From contig NZ_OX458932.1 in the NCBI RefSeq assembly GCF_949774925.1, positions 2,046,001-2,110,000 on the forward strand: a stretch of 64,000 nt of DNA, written 5' to 3'. Position numbers and translations under genes: made by a program. This document shows, in pieces, positions 18,623 to 27,850 of this stretch; the stretch's first letter is position 1, and every line of letters starts with the position of its first letter. This DNA comes from Candidatus Methylacidiphilum fumarolicum (GTDB lineage Bacteria > Verrucomicrobiota > Verrucomicrobiia > Methylacidiphilales > Methylacidiphilaceae). The notes under the pieces were generated by a model. The model saw nothing but the letters and a program-made list of their open reading frames with translations. It was not told the origin of the DNA and searched no databases.

Positions 18623-19408
18623 TCAGGCGGTATGTCTAAAAGGCAGCAGCATATGCAAGAAAGTTCTCAAGTTCCTTTTGGGCCTTCGGGCAGTCAGTCT
18701 TTTAAGAGCAAATGGATTTTCTCCTGGCAAATTCACTCCTTCTCCAATTTGACAAGCAGATTCATATCCAGCTTGCTCTACGATATCCAAGCATTGTTTG
18801 GTGAATTGCCCATAAGGAAACGAAAAATGGCGGATGGGTACGGAGAAAGTATCCTCCAGATACTTTTTGGAATCCTCTATTTCCTTTTTCAGTTCCTTAC
18901 TAGAAAGAAGAGGCAAGTGTGGGTGCGAAAAAGTATGACTGCCAATTTCCTGACCAGAAGCAATCCACTCCTTAATCTCCTCTTCAGTCATTAGCTTATG
19001 TGCCGGCTCTCCTAAAGGTCTATCCCATTCATTCGTTTTCCCAATATATCCAGCAACCACAAATAGAATGGCTCGCATGCGAAACCGATTTAAAAGCGGC
19101 AAGGCTCGAGTAAAAACAGATTGATAAGCATCATCAAAGCTGATAATAACACCACGACAGACCGAACAACTTGCTGCAACAAATTCTCCAAGTGTTATGG
19201 AAGGCCATTCCATCGACCAGAATTCTCCTAATTGTCTTTCAAAGAGCAAATTAGAAACCCACAATGAAGGGAATTTTGATTCTTTTGGATTTTTTCCAAT
19301 ATGATGGTACATGAGTATGGGGGTCTTATCTCCATACACTCTTCGGTAATGGGACAGATGGGTAAAGGAGGCATCGAGTTGGGAAGAAACTTTAGGTAAG
19401 CCAGCCAT
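18623..19408 (-). CDS. Polysaccharide deacetylase (NodB fold)
   Basis: The NodB homology region is present. PILMYHHIG leads to the metal and catalytic aspartates in IISFDDAYQSV, the zinc histidines in GSHTFSHPHLPLLS, and HFSFPYGQFTKQ as motif 3. Enzymes of this type remove acetyl groups from N-acetyl sugars in surface polymers. The start at 19408 (MAGLPKVSS) gives about 261 residues; a TTG at 19444 would add 12, and neither has a good ribosome site. No signal peptide is seen, which is unusual for an outside-acting deacetylase and suggests a lipid-linked intermediate in the cytosol as substrate. Confidence 0.8.
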   Translation of the reverse strand: MAGLPKVSSQLDASFTHLSHYRRVYGDKTPILMYHHIGKNPKESKFPSLWVSNLLFERQLGEFWSMEWPSITLGEFVAASCSVCRGVIISFDDAYQSVFTRALPLLNRFRMRAILFVVAGYIGKTNEWDRPLGEPAHKLMTEEEIKEWIASGQEIGSHTFSHPHLPLLSSKELKKEIEDSKKYLEDTFSVPIRHFSFPYGQFTKQCLDIVEQAGYESACQIGEGVNLPGENPFALKRLTARRPKRNLRTFLHMLLPFRHTA

Positions 19409-20348
19409 GAATGCGAATTTATCGATAATTATAGTCAGTTGCAATACCCAACTGTTGCTTCAAGAAGCTCTCCTTTCTATTGAAAAAAGCCAAGACTCTC
19501 TTCCAAAGCTAGTTATTGTCTTTGACAACGGATCAAAAGATGGGACAGAAGAAATGTTAAAAAAATTTTTTCCTTGGGTCCTTTATCTTCGTTCCGAAAC
19601 TAACCTTGGGTTTGCAAAAGCAGTCAACTCTGCAGCCGTACATGCTCAAGGCGACTATCTTTTATTGCTCAATTCTGATGCCAGATTAGAAGCTGACTCC
19701 ATCAAACAAGCTATTCGTTGGATGGAAACACACAAAGAGTGTGCTGTGTGCGGTGCACAACTTCTTAATGAAGATGGGACACTTCAAAATTCAATCGCCA
19801 ATTTTCCTACTCTTTTAACTGAGTTAGGGAATAAGTCGCTGCTGCGAAAGCTTTTCCCGAAAAAATTCCCAGGTAAAGAAAATAAACCTAAAAACCCCCA
19901 AGCCGTTGAATCAGTTATTGGTGCCTTTTTCCTTGTTCGAAAGAAAATTTGGGATGAATTAGGAGGATTAGACGAACGGTTCTTTTTCTTTTTTGAAGAA
20001 ACTGATTTCTGTTTTAGGGTCCTACAAAAGGGCTATCAAGTGTATTATTTGCCACAAGTCAAAGTGTGGCATGGACAAGGGAAAACAGCTAAAACGGCCC
20101 TAGTCGAAGCTCGAATCGAGTATTGGAAATCTCGATACAAGTACTTTAAAATCCACCGTCCCTATCCTGAATTTCTGATCTTAAAAGTCGGTTTGTTGTT
20201 ACGGCTTAGCTTCTCTTTGATATTTGAAAGCCTCCTTTATCTTCTAACTTTAGGCAGACGCAATTCCGAACGCTTAAGGATTGGCTATAAAATCGCCCTT
20301 TGGCATCTCAAAGGAATGCCTGAGAACATGGGGCTATCTAAGGGTTAA
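19407..20348 (+). CDS. Family 2 glycosyltransferase, rhamnosyltransferase-like
   Basis: The 313-residue protein starts LSIIIVSCNTQLLLQEAL and has FDNGSKDGTEEM, LLLNSDARLE (metal-binding DxD-like), VIGAFFLVRKKIWDELGGLDE and FFFFEETDFCFR. These are the motifs of the WbbL/RfbF rhamnosyltransferase subgroup. A hydrophobic stretch near residue 260-280 (LKVGLLLRLSFSLIFESLLYLL) may tether it to the inner membrane. Its ATG shares bases with the start of the divergent deacetylase. The following GT4 gene starts 1 base after its stop, so the two are coupled. A second related enzyme lies at 55789. Confidence 0.85.
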   Translation: MNANLSIIIVSCNTQLLLQEALLSIEKSQDSLPKLVIVFDNGSKDGTEEMLKKFFPWVLYLRSETNLGFAKAVNSAAVHAQGDYLLLLNSDARLEADSIKQAIRWMETHKECAVCGAQLLNEDGTLQNSIANFPTLLTELGNKSLLRKLFPKKFPGKENKPKNPQAVESVIGAFFLVRKKIWDELGGLDERFFFFFEETDFCFRVLQKGYQVYYLPQVKVWHGQGKTAKTALVEARIEYWKSRYKYFKIHRPYPEFLILKVGLLLRLSFSLIFESLLYLLTLGRRNSERLRIGYKIALWHLKGMPENMGLSKG

Positions 20349-20349
20349 A

Positions 20350-21489
20350 ATGCAAAACAAGCTTAAGGTGCTATTGATCAATTCCCTGCTGAAGGGGGGA
20401 GGGACAGACAATCAATGCCTATTGCTTGCAAGGGGCCTCAAAGAATTAGAGATTCCTGTTATCGTTGCTTGTCCACAAAGAGCGGAACTTTCCTCTCTAT
20501 TAGAAGACTATGGGATAGAAACGGTCCATTGGGAAAAAAATCTTTCTGGAATTTTCCAGCTATGGAAAATAATTAACAGTCGAGAAATTTCCATTGTGCA
20601 TGCGCATCATGGGAGAGATTATTGGCCAACCATTGTCGCTGGTTCCTTGGCCGCAAATAAGCCCAAAATTGTTCTCTCGCGTCATATGGCTAAAAGCCCT
20701 GGTTCTTGGATCAGTAAACATTATCTTTTAGAGTCTTGCGACTGTTTGGTTGCCGTCTCTCATTTTACAAAAAAAGTTCTCATCCAGGGAGATTACGATC
20801 CACTATGCCCAATAAAAGAACGGCATCAAAGAGATCCGCTTTTAGGAGACCATAGAAAAATTAAAGTCATCTATGGGGGCATTGACACCCAACGATTTTA
20901 CCCTAAAAAAGCAATCCAATTAAGGAATAAATTGGGGATTGAAGAAGAACATTTTCTTTTCGGAATGATTGGTAGTTATGATTTTCCAGTGGGGAAAGGC
21001 CAGTTGGAATTTATCGAAGCGGCCTACCAAGTTCAAAAGCTGCTTCCAAAGAGCCGATTTCTCCTTATTGGAAGAGGGAACATGCAGCAGTTGCTGGAAG
21101 AAAAAATAAAAAGTTATTCTTTACAAGACCACTTCTTTCTCATCCCTCATAACTCTGAAATAGAAAACTGGATTAATGCACTCGACTGTCTGGTTCATCC
21201 AGCCATCGCCACGGAAGCCTTTGGCCTAGTTATCTTAGAGGCATTTGCCTGCGGCAAGCCAGTCATTGCCTCTTTTTTAGACGGCATCCCTGAAGCTTTT
21301 GAGGCCTGTCAGTTTGGCAGGCTAATTCCCCCATGGTCCATACAAGAATTATGTCAAGCAATGGTCGATATCGGAAATTGGCCACCGATTCCAGAAGAAA
21401 AACGTTGGGAATATCATAAAAAAATTGCCTCTTCTTATTCCTACAACATTATGGCAAAAAACATGTTAAAGTTATATGATACGCTATAG
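20350..21489 (+). CDS. Family 4 glycosyltransferase
   Basis: A GT-B fold enzyme of 379 residues. The ATG at 20350 is chosen because a TAAGGG site lies 6 bases upstream and it starts the Rossmann strand KVLLINSLLKGGGTDNQ. The C-terminal half carries the GT4 signatures VIYGGIDTQRFYP, FGMIGSYDFPVGKGQLEFIEA and the donor-binding block HPAIATEAFGLVILEAFACGKPVIAS, where the EAFGLVxLEA glutamates bind the nucleotide-sugar. This is the last gene of the surface-glycan cluster that begins at 15822; no polymerase or flippase is nearby. Confidence 0.88.
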   Translation: MQNKLKVLLINSLLKGGGTDNQCLLLARGLKELEIPVIVACPQRAELSSLLEDYGIETVHWEKNLSGIFQLWKIINSREISIVHAHHGRDYWPTIVAGSLAANKPKIVLSRHMAKSPGSWISKHYLLESCDCLVAVSHFTKKVLIQGDYDPLCPIKERHQRDPLLGDHRKIKVIYGGIDTQRFYPKKAIQLRNKLGIEEEHFLFGMIGSYDFPVGKGQLEFIEAAYQVQKLLPKSRFLLIGRGNMQQLLEEKIKSYSLQDHFFLIPHNSEIENWINALDCLVHPAIATEAFGLVILEAFACGKPVIASFLDGIPEAFEACQFGRLIPPWSIQELCQAMVDIGNWPPIPEEKRWEYHKKIASSYSYNIMAKNMLKLYDTL

Positions 21490-21721
21490 GTGTTCACTTT
21501 CCTTCCGATTAAAAGGAAAAAGCGTTATATAATTGATTTAAAATTCTAAGGCATAAAAGTTCTCCATTCTACTTGGTTAAGATGAAAAAACTTGATAGAA
21601 AGTACTGTATAAGGGATTGCGCATTAAGTAAAAGAAAGTAGAAGTTTGCTCCCTACTTGAACCCTACACAAAAAGTAATGTAATATATTGCTAATCAATA
21701 AACTATAAAGAATCTGTTTAA

Positions 21722-22768
21722 ATGAATAATTTTCAAAAACAACTAAGTTTTTGGCTTCTTTTGTTATGGATACTATTTAGGACAGCATTCCTTTTTTCTT
21801 CTCCCTTCCAGGAAGTTGCTTCTTTCAGTTCTATTCCCAATATTTCAGAGGCCAGTCTATCTGAAGGAACAATTCTAGGAAACTTTGATGATAAAAACAG
21901 CAAAGGCCATGTGATATTAATCGAAACTTGTTTCATAGTGCCTGCTGATCCACAGGCTGTTTCCAATGCTTTTTTACACTGGGACCCAAGCAAATTCCCA
22001 TCGCTTAAAGTCTTTAGTCATTTGGAGCATGGCTCATCCAATGATTTTCCCTTTAATGCCTTAGCCTTCGATATCAAGAAAGCTCCAATAAAAAAACTGC
22101 TTCAGGAAGCATTTAGAGTGAAACCAGGCCGAAGCTCCATTAACCTAAGTACAGAAGAAATCAAACAACTCCAAGCAGACCTTTCTAACTTTAAGGGGAA
22201 AATTGATGAACATTCCGCACAAGCCCTCCATACCTTTTTTGTGAACGATTTACAGACCAGACTACTTAATTACTCAAAATCTGGACTTCTCAACCTCCCT
22301 CCTTATGAAAACGGCAATAGCCCTGTCAAACCCATAGAAGAAATTGATAAATTGGCAAAGGCGAGCCCCAAAATTTACACCCGTTACCAAGCTCTTCTTG
22401 ATTCTCTGCTCAGTAATTGGACCAGTCAACAACCTCCCCAAAACTATTACTGCAATTTTTTCGATGCGAACGGCATGGGCACACTCTCCCTTGGGTCCAG
22501 CTACGGGTTCAAAACCCAAGAAAGCTGGCAACAGATCAACCTCGAATTTTATGTGAGTGCAATCTACTACAACGGCATGGAAATCGTAGAAATGTGGCCT
22601 TTGGAGTCAAAAGGTAAGAGGACGACTTTGGTTTGGAAAGCGCATATGCTTGCCGTTCCAATTGGTGGGTTATTAGAAGATGTCAATCGAATGGCCTACG
22701 GACTTGCCTTATTGCAGGGTACAAAAAACGCAGATCAAGCTTTTCTATCTGAATTTTCATCGAAATAA
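21722..22768 (+). CDS. Exported protein of unknown function
   Basis: I do not recognise this 348-residue protein. Residues 8-28 (LSFWLLLLWILFRTAFLFSS) form a signal peptide. The mature part is a mixed alpha/beta domain that includes LIETCFIVPADPQAVSNAFLHWDP and, near the end, VEMWPLESKGKRTTLVWKAHMLAVPIGG. Those two segments are arranged as in START/SRPBCC-like lipid or ligand-binding folds, but the similarity is by eye only. It stands alone in a plus-strand unit between the glycan cluster and the convergent panB, and its stop is 1 base from the panB stop. Confidence 0.55.
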   Translation: MNNFQKQLSFWLLLLWILFRTAFLFSSPFQEVASFSSIPNISEASLSEGTILGNFDDKNSKGHVILIETCFIVPADPQAVSNAFLHWDPSKFPSLKVFSHLEHGSSNDFPFNALAFDIKKAPIKKLLQEAFRVKPGRSSINLSTEEIKQLQADLSNFKGKIDEHSAQALHTFFVNDLQTRLLNYSKSGLLNLPPYENGNSPVKPIEEIDKLAKASPKIYTRYQALLDSLLSNWTSQQPPQNYYCNFFDANGMGTLSLGSSYGFKTQESWQQINLEFYVSAIYYNGMEIVEMWPLESKGKRTTLVWKAHMLAVPIGGLLEDVNRMAYGLALLQGTKNADQAFLSEFSSK

Positions 22769-22769
22769 T

Positions 22770-23543
22770 TTAGGTGGCTTCTTGAACCTCTTTTTTATAA
22801 GCCGTTGCTGCTTCTTTGATAAGCAAAGCCAAGTTTAATTTTGGTTGAACGAACTTTGGCCGAAACCATGGGAAAAGTCCCATAAGATCATGGAAAACAC
22901 GGATCTGCCCATCGCAAAATTTACCTGAGCCAATTCCAATTGTTGGAACCTCCACTCTCTTGGTAATTTCTTCTGCCAGCTGATCTTCTACAGCCTCAAG
23001 CACAATAGAAAAGACACCTGCCTTGCTTAAAAAAAGGGCATCATCAATAATCTTCTTTTTTTCCTCTTCCCTTAATCCCTGCTTCCTATACCTTGGAGTT
23101 TCTCCCAAGAATTGAGGCATCAATCCAATATGTCCCATCACCTGAATGCCTTTGGCAAGAAGCAGCTCTACAGTAGCTGCAATTTCCGTTCCACCTTCAA
23201 CTTTTACTGCTTCTGCTCCCGCATCACAAAGCTTTTGGGCACAATAAAGGGCCTGGTTAGGGTTACGATTCCAGCCGTAGGGCATATCGGCAACAACTAA
23301 GGCTTTGACTTTTGCCCGAGCAACCGCTCGAACATGATGAAGCATATCATCCAAGCTGACTTTTGTCGTGTTTTCATAACCCAATACCACCATTCCAAGA
23401 GAATCCCCTACCAACAGGAGCGGCAACCCCGCTTCGTCAACGATTTTCGCTGTCGGATAATCGACCACCGTCAATGCCGCAATCTTTTCGCCACTATTTT
23501 TCCGGTGTCTTATCCAATCTGGTGTTATTTTTGTCGAGTTCAT
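22770..23543 (-). CDS. panB: Ketopantoate hydroxymethyltransferase
   Basis: PanB transfers a hydroxymethyl group from 5,10-methylene-THF to 2-oxoisovalerate, the first step of pantothenate and coenzyme A synthesis. Motifs: KIAALTVVDYPTAK, LLVGDSLGMVVLGYENT, ADMPYG, AGAEAVKVEGG, VMGHIGLMPQ and IGIGSGKFCDGQIRVFHD with the metal and catalytic residues. The start at 23543 (MNSTKITPDW) gives 257 residues, matching the family; an upstream TTG at 23606 would add 21 residues with no family counterpart. It overlaps the end of folK by 50 bases, so the two must be co-transcribed. Folate (FolK) supplies the cofactor that PanB uses. Confidence 0.92.
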   Translation of the reverse strand: MNSTKITPDWIRHRKNSGEKIAALTVVDYPTAKIVDEAGLPLLLVGDSLGMVVLGYENTTKVSLDDMLHHVRAVARAKVKALVVADMPYGWNRNPNQALYCAQKLCDAGAEAVKVEGGTEIAATVELLLAKGIQVMGHIGLMPQFLGETPRYRKQGLREEEKKKIIDDALFLSKAGVFSIVLEAVEDQLAEEITKRVEVPTIGIGSGKFCDGQIRVFHDLMGLFPWFRPKFVQPKLNLALLIKEAATAYKKEVQEAT

Positions 23544-23997
23544 GAAGAAGGCTTTTAATGGTTTTTGAGTATCCTGGAAGGATGAGTTCTGGTCGAATTT
23601 CGGCAAGAGGCCCTAGAACAAAACGTCTTTGACAGATACGCGGATGAGGAATGAGAAGATCAGGTTCAACGATAATGTTAGAACCATAATATAAAATATC
23701 CAAATCTATCGGCCGAGGCCCATTTTTTTCTCGTTCGGAGAGAGGCAATCTTCCTTGAGAAATTTCAAAATCTTGAAGACGCTGCAATAAGCTTCGGGAA
23801 GAGAGAGAGGTGTCAATTTCGACAACACAATTCAGAAAAGGTGGCGAGCCTATGGGACAATCCACTGGCTCAGTTTCCCAAATAGAAGAGCAAAGAAAAT
23901 GTTCTCCTTCAGTTAATCGCTTTAAAAAAGCTAAAGCTTCCCTGATTTGCTCTTCTCTTTTTCCCTGATTGGTCCCCACTCCTATGCCTACTTTCAT
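23494..23997 (-). CDS. folK: HPPK (2-amino-4-hydroxy-6-hydroxymethyldihydropteridine pyrophosphokinase)
   Basis: FolK moves pyrophosphate from ATP to 6-hydroxymethyl-dihydropterin in folate synthesis. The 167-residue protein has GIGVGTNQGKREEQI, the pterin-binding SSIWETEPVDCP, NCVVEIDTSLS and the signature GPRPIDLDILYYG with its two metal-binding aspartates, then IPHPRICQRRFVLGPLAEI. Its last 50 bases overlap panB in another frame. The start at 23997 lies 50 bases after the stop of the upstream methyltransferase gene on the same strand. Confidence 0.94.
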   Translation of the reverse strand: MKVGIGVGTNQGKREEQIREALAFLKRLTEGEHFLCSSIWETEPVDCPIGSPPFLNCVVEIDTSLSSRSLLQRLQDFEISQGRLPLSEREKNGPRPIDLDILYYGSNIIVEPDLLIPHPRICQRRFVLGPLAEIRPELILPGYSKTIKSLLHELDKNNTRLDKTPEK

Positions 23998-24047
23998 AGA
24001 AAAAAATAACGGTTTTTAATTGGTACTGTAAAATTACGGGAGTCTAT

Positions 24048-25016
24048 TCAGCTGATTCGTAAATGAAAAGAAGCCATATCACTATCCCCTATCGCTTCCA
24101 TCATCCTTAAAAATTTGTTCATAGGCTTTTGTCGTTTTGTCAATTCTTTTTGGGAAATAGCCAAGCCAGAGTGCGATTCGGGATTCATAGAAAAGAGTTG
24201 GGATGTCGTCCAAAGATTTTTACCAGAATCGTATGTAACTTTTTCAACTTTCAATCCACATTTTTTAGCAGCCAAGGCCATTGATTTGACACTAAATATA
24301 TGAAGGTGTCGAGGCGGATCCCACATCGCCCAAGCATTTCCGAACTTTCTCCATCCGTAACTATCCACAAGCGGAGTATTAACCAAGATCACCCCATTTT
24401 CCTTGAGATGATCTCTTAAAGTTTTCAAAACAACAAGAGGCTTTTCCAGATGCTCTATCACATGGTTTAAAACGATTAGGTCAAATTGGTGGTCTCTTAG
24501 CTGAGAATAATCCCCTTTTTTTATGACCATTTCTTTTGTCTCAATTTCTGGACCTTGCCAATAAGGATCTAATCCATAAAGCTTTTCAAATCCCCAACTA
24601 TATAGCCTTAAGAGAAATTGAGCCCTTCCACAACCATAATCAAGAATTTTTGAGTGTTGATTGATGCCTAGTTCTTTAAATTGCCAGAGAAAGCCAGGAA
24701 ATAATTTTCTTAAAATCCCTAGAGAGCTTTCTTTCTTGTTTCCTATAAACAAAAGTAACCAGGCTAGATATTTTTTAAAAAGGCTTTTTTTTGCCAAAAT
24801 TCCAAATTCCAAAATTTTGGACTGATAGTTGGCTGTATAATGTCTTGCTAAATCTGTAGGAATAGGGTCGATCTGCAAACAGCCGCACTCTAAACATTTG
24901 AAATAAACGAAGCGCTCAAAACTACCCATAATGGTTTCTTGAGCTATATACACAGGATGACTAGCCTCACAGCCACAAATCCTGCATGTCGAAATATCAG
25001 GGAGTATCATCGCCAT
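24048..25016 (-). CDS. Class I SAM methyltransferase with N-terminal zinc ribbon
   Basis: The 322-residue protein begins with a zinc-ribbon-like domain (CRICGCEASHP ... YFKCLECGCLQIDP), the arrangement seen in sugar- and small-molecule C-methyltransferases. The SAM domain follows with ILDYGCGRAQFLLRL (motif I), YGLDPYW and FDLIVLNHVIEHLEKP. A later part, PPRHLHIFSVKSM, is the usual substrate-side helix of this group. Related enzymes methylate sugars or polyketide-like intermediates. Its position on the folK strand is probably incidental; a glycan-related substrate would fit the neighbourhood but is inferred. Confidence 0.75.
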   Translation of the reverse strand: MAMILPDISTCRICGCEASHPVYIAQETIMGSFERFVYFKCLECGCLQIDPIPTDLARHYTANYQSKILEFGILAKKSLFKKYLAWLLLFIGNKKESSLGILRKLFPGFLWQFKELGINQHSKILDYGCGRAQFLLRLYSWGFEKLYGLDPYWQGPEIETKEMVIKKGDYSQLRDHQFDLIVLNHVIEHLEKPLVVLKTLRDHLKENGVILVNTPLVDSYGWRKFGNAWAMWDPPRHLHIFSVKSMALAAKKCGLKVEKVTYDSGKNLWTTSQLFSMNPESHSGLAISQKELTKRQKPMNKFLRMMEAIGDSDMASFHLRIS

Positions 25017-25070
25017 TTTTTATTGAATAGATTAAAAACTCTTTGCTAAAAATGACTGGAATAACTCAAT

Positions 25071-25589
25071 ATGAGGAACTTTTTATTTACAACTTTTTTC
25101 TTTTTATTCCAATTTTCCCTTTTATTCGCACAAAAAAACTCTGGGCTTGTGCTTCCTTCCCATACGATGATTGTTTTGGTAGCCGAGGCAAAAGGGGTTC
25201 AGATCTATTCCAGTCAGCCTCAAATTGGGGAAAAAAACAGCTTTGAATGGAAATTGACAGCTCCAAAAGCCTTACTATTTGATAAATCTGGAAAACAAAT
25301 TGGCAAGCATTATTCTGGGCCAAGTTGGGAGCTGAACGATGGGAGTAAAATAACCGCTATGCTTCCTCCCATAGCGAAGGTGGACCAACAGACTGCTATT
25401 CCCTGGTTACTTTTAAAAGTTAAATCTCACGAAGGCAAGGGTCTTTTAAGTAATGTCCAATATGTCATTCGGGTTGCTACCCTAGGAGGTCTTCCACCTA
25501 AAAAAGCACCTTCTAAAGAGAATCAATGTTCGAAAATATCCTATCGAGCCACTTATCTTTTTTTAGCCAAGAGGGCCCAATCTTTTTGA
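25071..25589 (+). CDS. Exported DUF3455 family protein
   Basis: A 172-residue protein with a strong signal peptide (FLFTTFFFLFQFSLLFAQ). The mature part follows the DUF3455 pattern: VLVAEAKGVQIYSS, FEWKLTAPKALLFD, GKHYSGPSWELNDGSKI, AIPWLLLKVKSHEGKGLLSNVQYVIRV, then a short Cys-containing tail and YRATYLFL. DUF3455 proteins are small secreted proteins whose role is unknown. It ends 20 bases before the convergent tRNA-Phe. Confidence 0.8.
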   Translation: MRNFLFTTFFFLFQFSLLFAQKNSGLVLPSHTMIVLVAEAKGVQIYSSQPQIGEKNSFEWKLTAPKALLFDKSGKQIGKHYSGPSWELNDGSKITAMLPPIAKVDQQTAIPWLLLKVKSHEGKGLLSNVQYVIRVATLGGLPPKKAPSKENQCSKISYRATYLFLAKRAQSF

Positions 25590-25608
25590 AAAAATCTCAC
25601 TAACCCTG

Positions 25609-25681
<73 letters not shown>

Positions 25682-25749
25682 AGAATGAAAAAAAACAGTT
25701 ATATGATTAAAAAAGGAAAAGCAGCCAAAGTCAACTCCAAAGGATATTT

Positions 25750-26535
25750 TCAGGAAGGAACTCGAGCAGGGGCATAAGGATGGCCAACAAACCCCGAAAT
25801 GGTCGAAAATTCATATTCTTTTTCCAGAAGAAAATCGAGTATTTGCCCTGTCATTTGTGCGGTTTCTTTATGAATATCATGCAAAAGAATGATGGAACCA
25901 GGCTTCGTTTCCTTCTCTATAATCTGCATTACTTTTTGTGCCCCAGGCTTCGTCCAATCTCTTGTATCCACATTCCATAGGGCCACTCCCAGCTTGAATT
26001 TATAGGCTATATGAGCTTGAGAGCGTCGGAATGATCCATAAGGAGGTCTCAGCCATACCGGACGAGTTCCTGTAGCATCCACAATTAAATCTTGAGTAAG
26101 TCGGATCTGGTCTTCTACTTGGGCATCAGACAGCTTAGAAAGTTGTGGATGGTTGAATGTATGATTTCCAATCTCATGTCCCGCTGCCTGCACTTCTCTA
26201 GCTAAAGAAGGATAGACTTTCACATGCTCTCCAAGCATGAAGAAAGTTGCAGGGATTTTCCTGCTTTCTAAAGCGCGCAAAACCATTTCAGTCGTATGGG
26301 GAACAGGTCCATCATCAAAAGTTATTGCAATCCTTCTGCCAAAGCCAGGACCGCTATGAACAAAGGGGACTTCGATATCTAGTGGGTTTTTTGAATGGCT
26401 TGGAGCTGGAGAAGTCGCATTATAGTTGACAATTGGCTGTTGCAGAGAAAAAACATCCCGAAGAGAATATCCAATGCTAACACCAAAGAATGAGAAAATA
26501 ACTTTTTTGAAAAAAAATCTTCTATTCATTGACAA
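25750..26535 (-). CDS. Exported peptidoglycan/polysaccharide deacetylase
   Basis: A 261-residue NodB-fold enzyme with all five motifs: ITFDDGPVPHT (catalytic and metal Asp), GNHTFNHPQLS (zinc His), RPPYGSFRRS, LWNVDTRDWT and SIILLHDIHKET with the catalytic His. The N-terminus MNRRFFFKKVIFSFFGVSIGYS has paired arginines and a hydrophobic run, a plausible Tat-like or ordinary export signal or anchor. The enzyme removes N-acetyl groups from GlcNAc or MurNAc in the wall or a capsule. It is transcribed divergently from citrate synthase. Confidence 0.88.
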   Translation of the reverse strand: MSMNRRFFFKKVIFSFFGVSIGYSLRDVFSLQQPIVNYNATSPAPSHSKNPLDIEVPFVHSGPGFGRRIAITFDDGPVPHTTEMVLRALESRKIPATFFMLGEHVKVYPSLAREVQAAGHEIGNHTFNHPQLSKLSDAQVEDQIRLTQDLIVDATGTRPVWLRPPYGSFRRSQAHIAYKFKLGVALWNVDTRDWTKPGAQKVMQIIEKETKPGSIILLHDIHKETAQMTGQILDFLLEKEYEFSTISGFVGHPYAPARVPS

Positions 26536-26725
26536 AGCCTTTTATTTAGCATTTTTAAGATACAACATCAACTTATTCTTTGAATCTTTGAAATAAGAAT
26601 AACTTTGTAATAAGAACAATATTCGCATTGCATTTGTATTACACTTAAAAATTCATCCTTTCATCAACGATGAGACAGAAAAATACATTTATTTAAACAA
26701 AAACTTATTAGAAAGGACCAAATTT

Positions 26726-27850
26726 ATGACTGAAGCAACGAAAGCTGGACTAGAAGGGATCGTAGCAGGGAAAACTTCTATAAGCACTGTAGGAAAAGAA
26801 GGGCTCGATTTGACTTATAGAGGATATTCCATTCATGATTTAGCAAAAAAGGCAACCTTCGAAGAAGTCATCTTTCTCTTACTCCATGGAGAATTACCCA
26901 CCTTAACACAGCTTAACGAATTCATTGATCAGCTAATGTCCTGGCGTTCCCTCCCCCCTGAACTTCAAACCGTTTTAAAACTCATCCCTAAGGACTGCAA
27001 TCCCATGGATGTCTTACGGACGGGCTGTTCAATGCTTGGAACCCTTGAACCTGAAAAGAGCAGCAGCCTCCAGTTGACTATTGCCAAAAGGCTACTGGCA
27101 ATCATGCCTTCCATGCTACTGTTCTGGTATCAATATCATATGGGCAAAGGATCTATTGAGACTTCATCAGAAAGCGAAAAAACAATAGCCGCTCACATTT
27201 TGCACCTTTTATATGGTCATCCTGCTAGTCCCTCTCAAATACGCGCCCTGGATGTCGCCCTAATCCTTCATGCCGAGCATGAATTCAATGCCTCGACTTT
27301 TACCTGTAGAGTTATTACTTCGACTCTTTCCGACTTTTATTCTGCTATTACTGGAGGAATCTGTGCTTTAAGAGGCCCTTTACATGGAGGAGCCGATGAA
27401 GCAGCCATGGAACAAATCATACAGTTTAAATCAGCGGATGAGGCCGAGGTCGGCATAAAATCCATGCTCACCAAAAAAGAGAAAATTATGGGTTTTGGAC
27501 ATCGAGTCTATAAATATGGTGATCCTCGGTCGGATATCATAAAAGAATGGGCTAAAAAGCTTTCCGATGAGCCCTCAAAGAAAAACCTCTTTGCAATTGC
27601 AGAAAGAATTGAAGAAGTCATGTTCAGGGAAAAGCATCTGTATCCTAATGTAGATTTCTACAGTGCTCTTACTTATCATTTTCTTGGAATCCCCACTTTT
27701 CTTTTTACCCCTCTTTTTGTGATTTCTAGAACTTCTGGATGGTGTGCACATATTTTTGAACAAAGGGCTAATAACCGGCTGATTAGACCCATTGCTGAAT
27801 ATGTGGGTCCTCTTCCCAAGCCATTTATACCCATTGAAGAAAGAAATTGA
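26726..27850 (+). CDS. gltA: Citrate synthase (2-methylcitrate synthase-like)
   Basis: The 374-residue protein is of the short type I/PrpC-like length. The catalytic triad is visible: His in GPLHGGADE (about residue 220), His in GFGHRVYK (about 258) and Asp in NVDFYSA (about 308). The start MTEATKAGLEGIVAG carries the short N-terminus usual for this class. It makes citrate from acetyl-CoA and oxaloacetate for the TCA cycle; the same fold can use propionyl-CoA, and sequence alone does not separate the two. It is a single gene with an AAAGGA ribosome site 9 bases upstream and an AT-rich 190-base promoter region. Confidence 0.9.
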   Translation: MTEATKAGLEGIVAGKTSISTVGKEGLDLTYRGYSIHDLAKKATFEEVIFLLLHGELPTLTQLNEFIDQLMSWRSLPPELQTVLKLIPKDCNPMDVLRTGCSMLGTLEPEKSSSLQLTIAKRLLAIMPSMLLFWYQYHMGKGSIETSSESEKTIAAHILHLLYGHPASPSQIRALDVALILHAEHEFNASTFTCRVITSTLSDFYSAITGGICALRGPLHGGADEAAMEQIIQFKSADEAEVGIKSMLTKKEKIMGFGHRVYKYGDPRSDIIKEWAKKLSDEPSKKNLFAIAERIEEVMFREKHLYPNVDFYSALTYHFLGIPTFLFTPLFVISRTSGWCAHIFEQRANNRLIRPIAEYVGPLPKPFIPIEERN

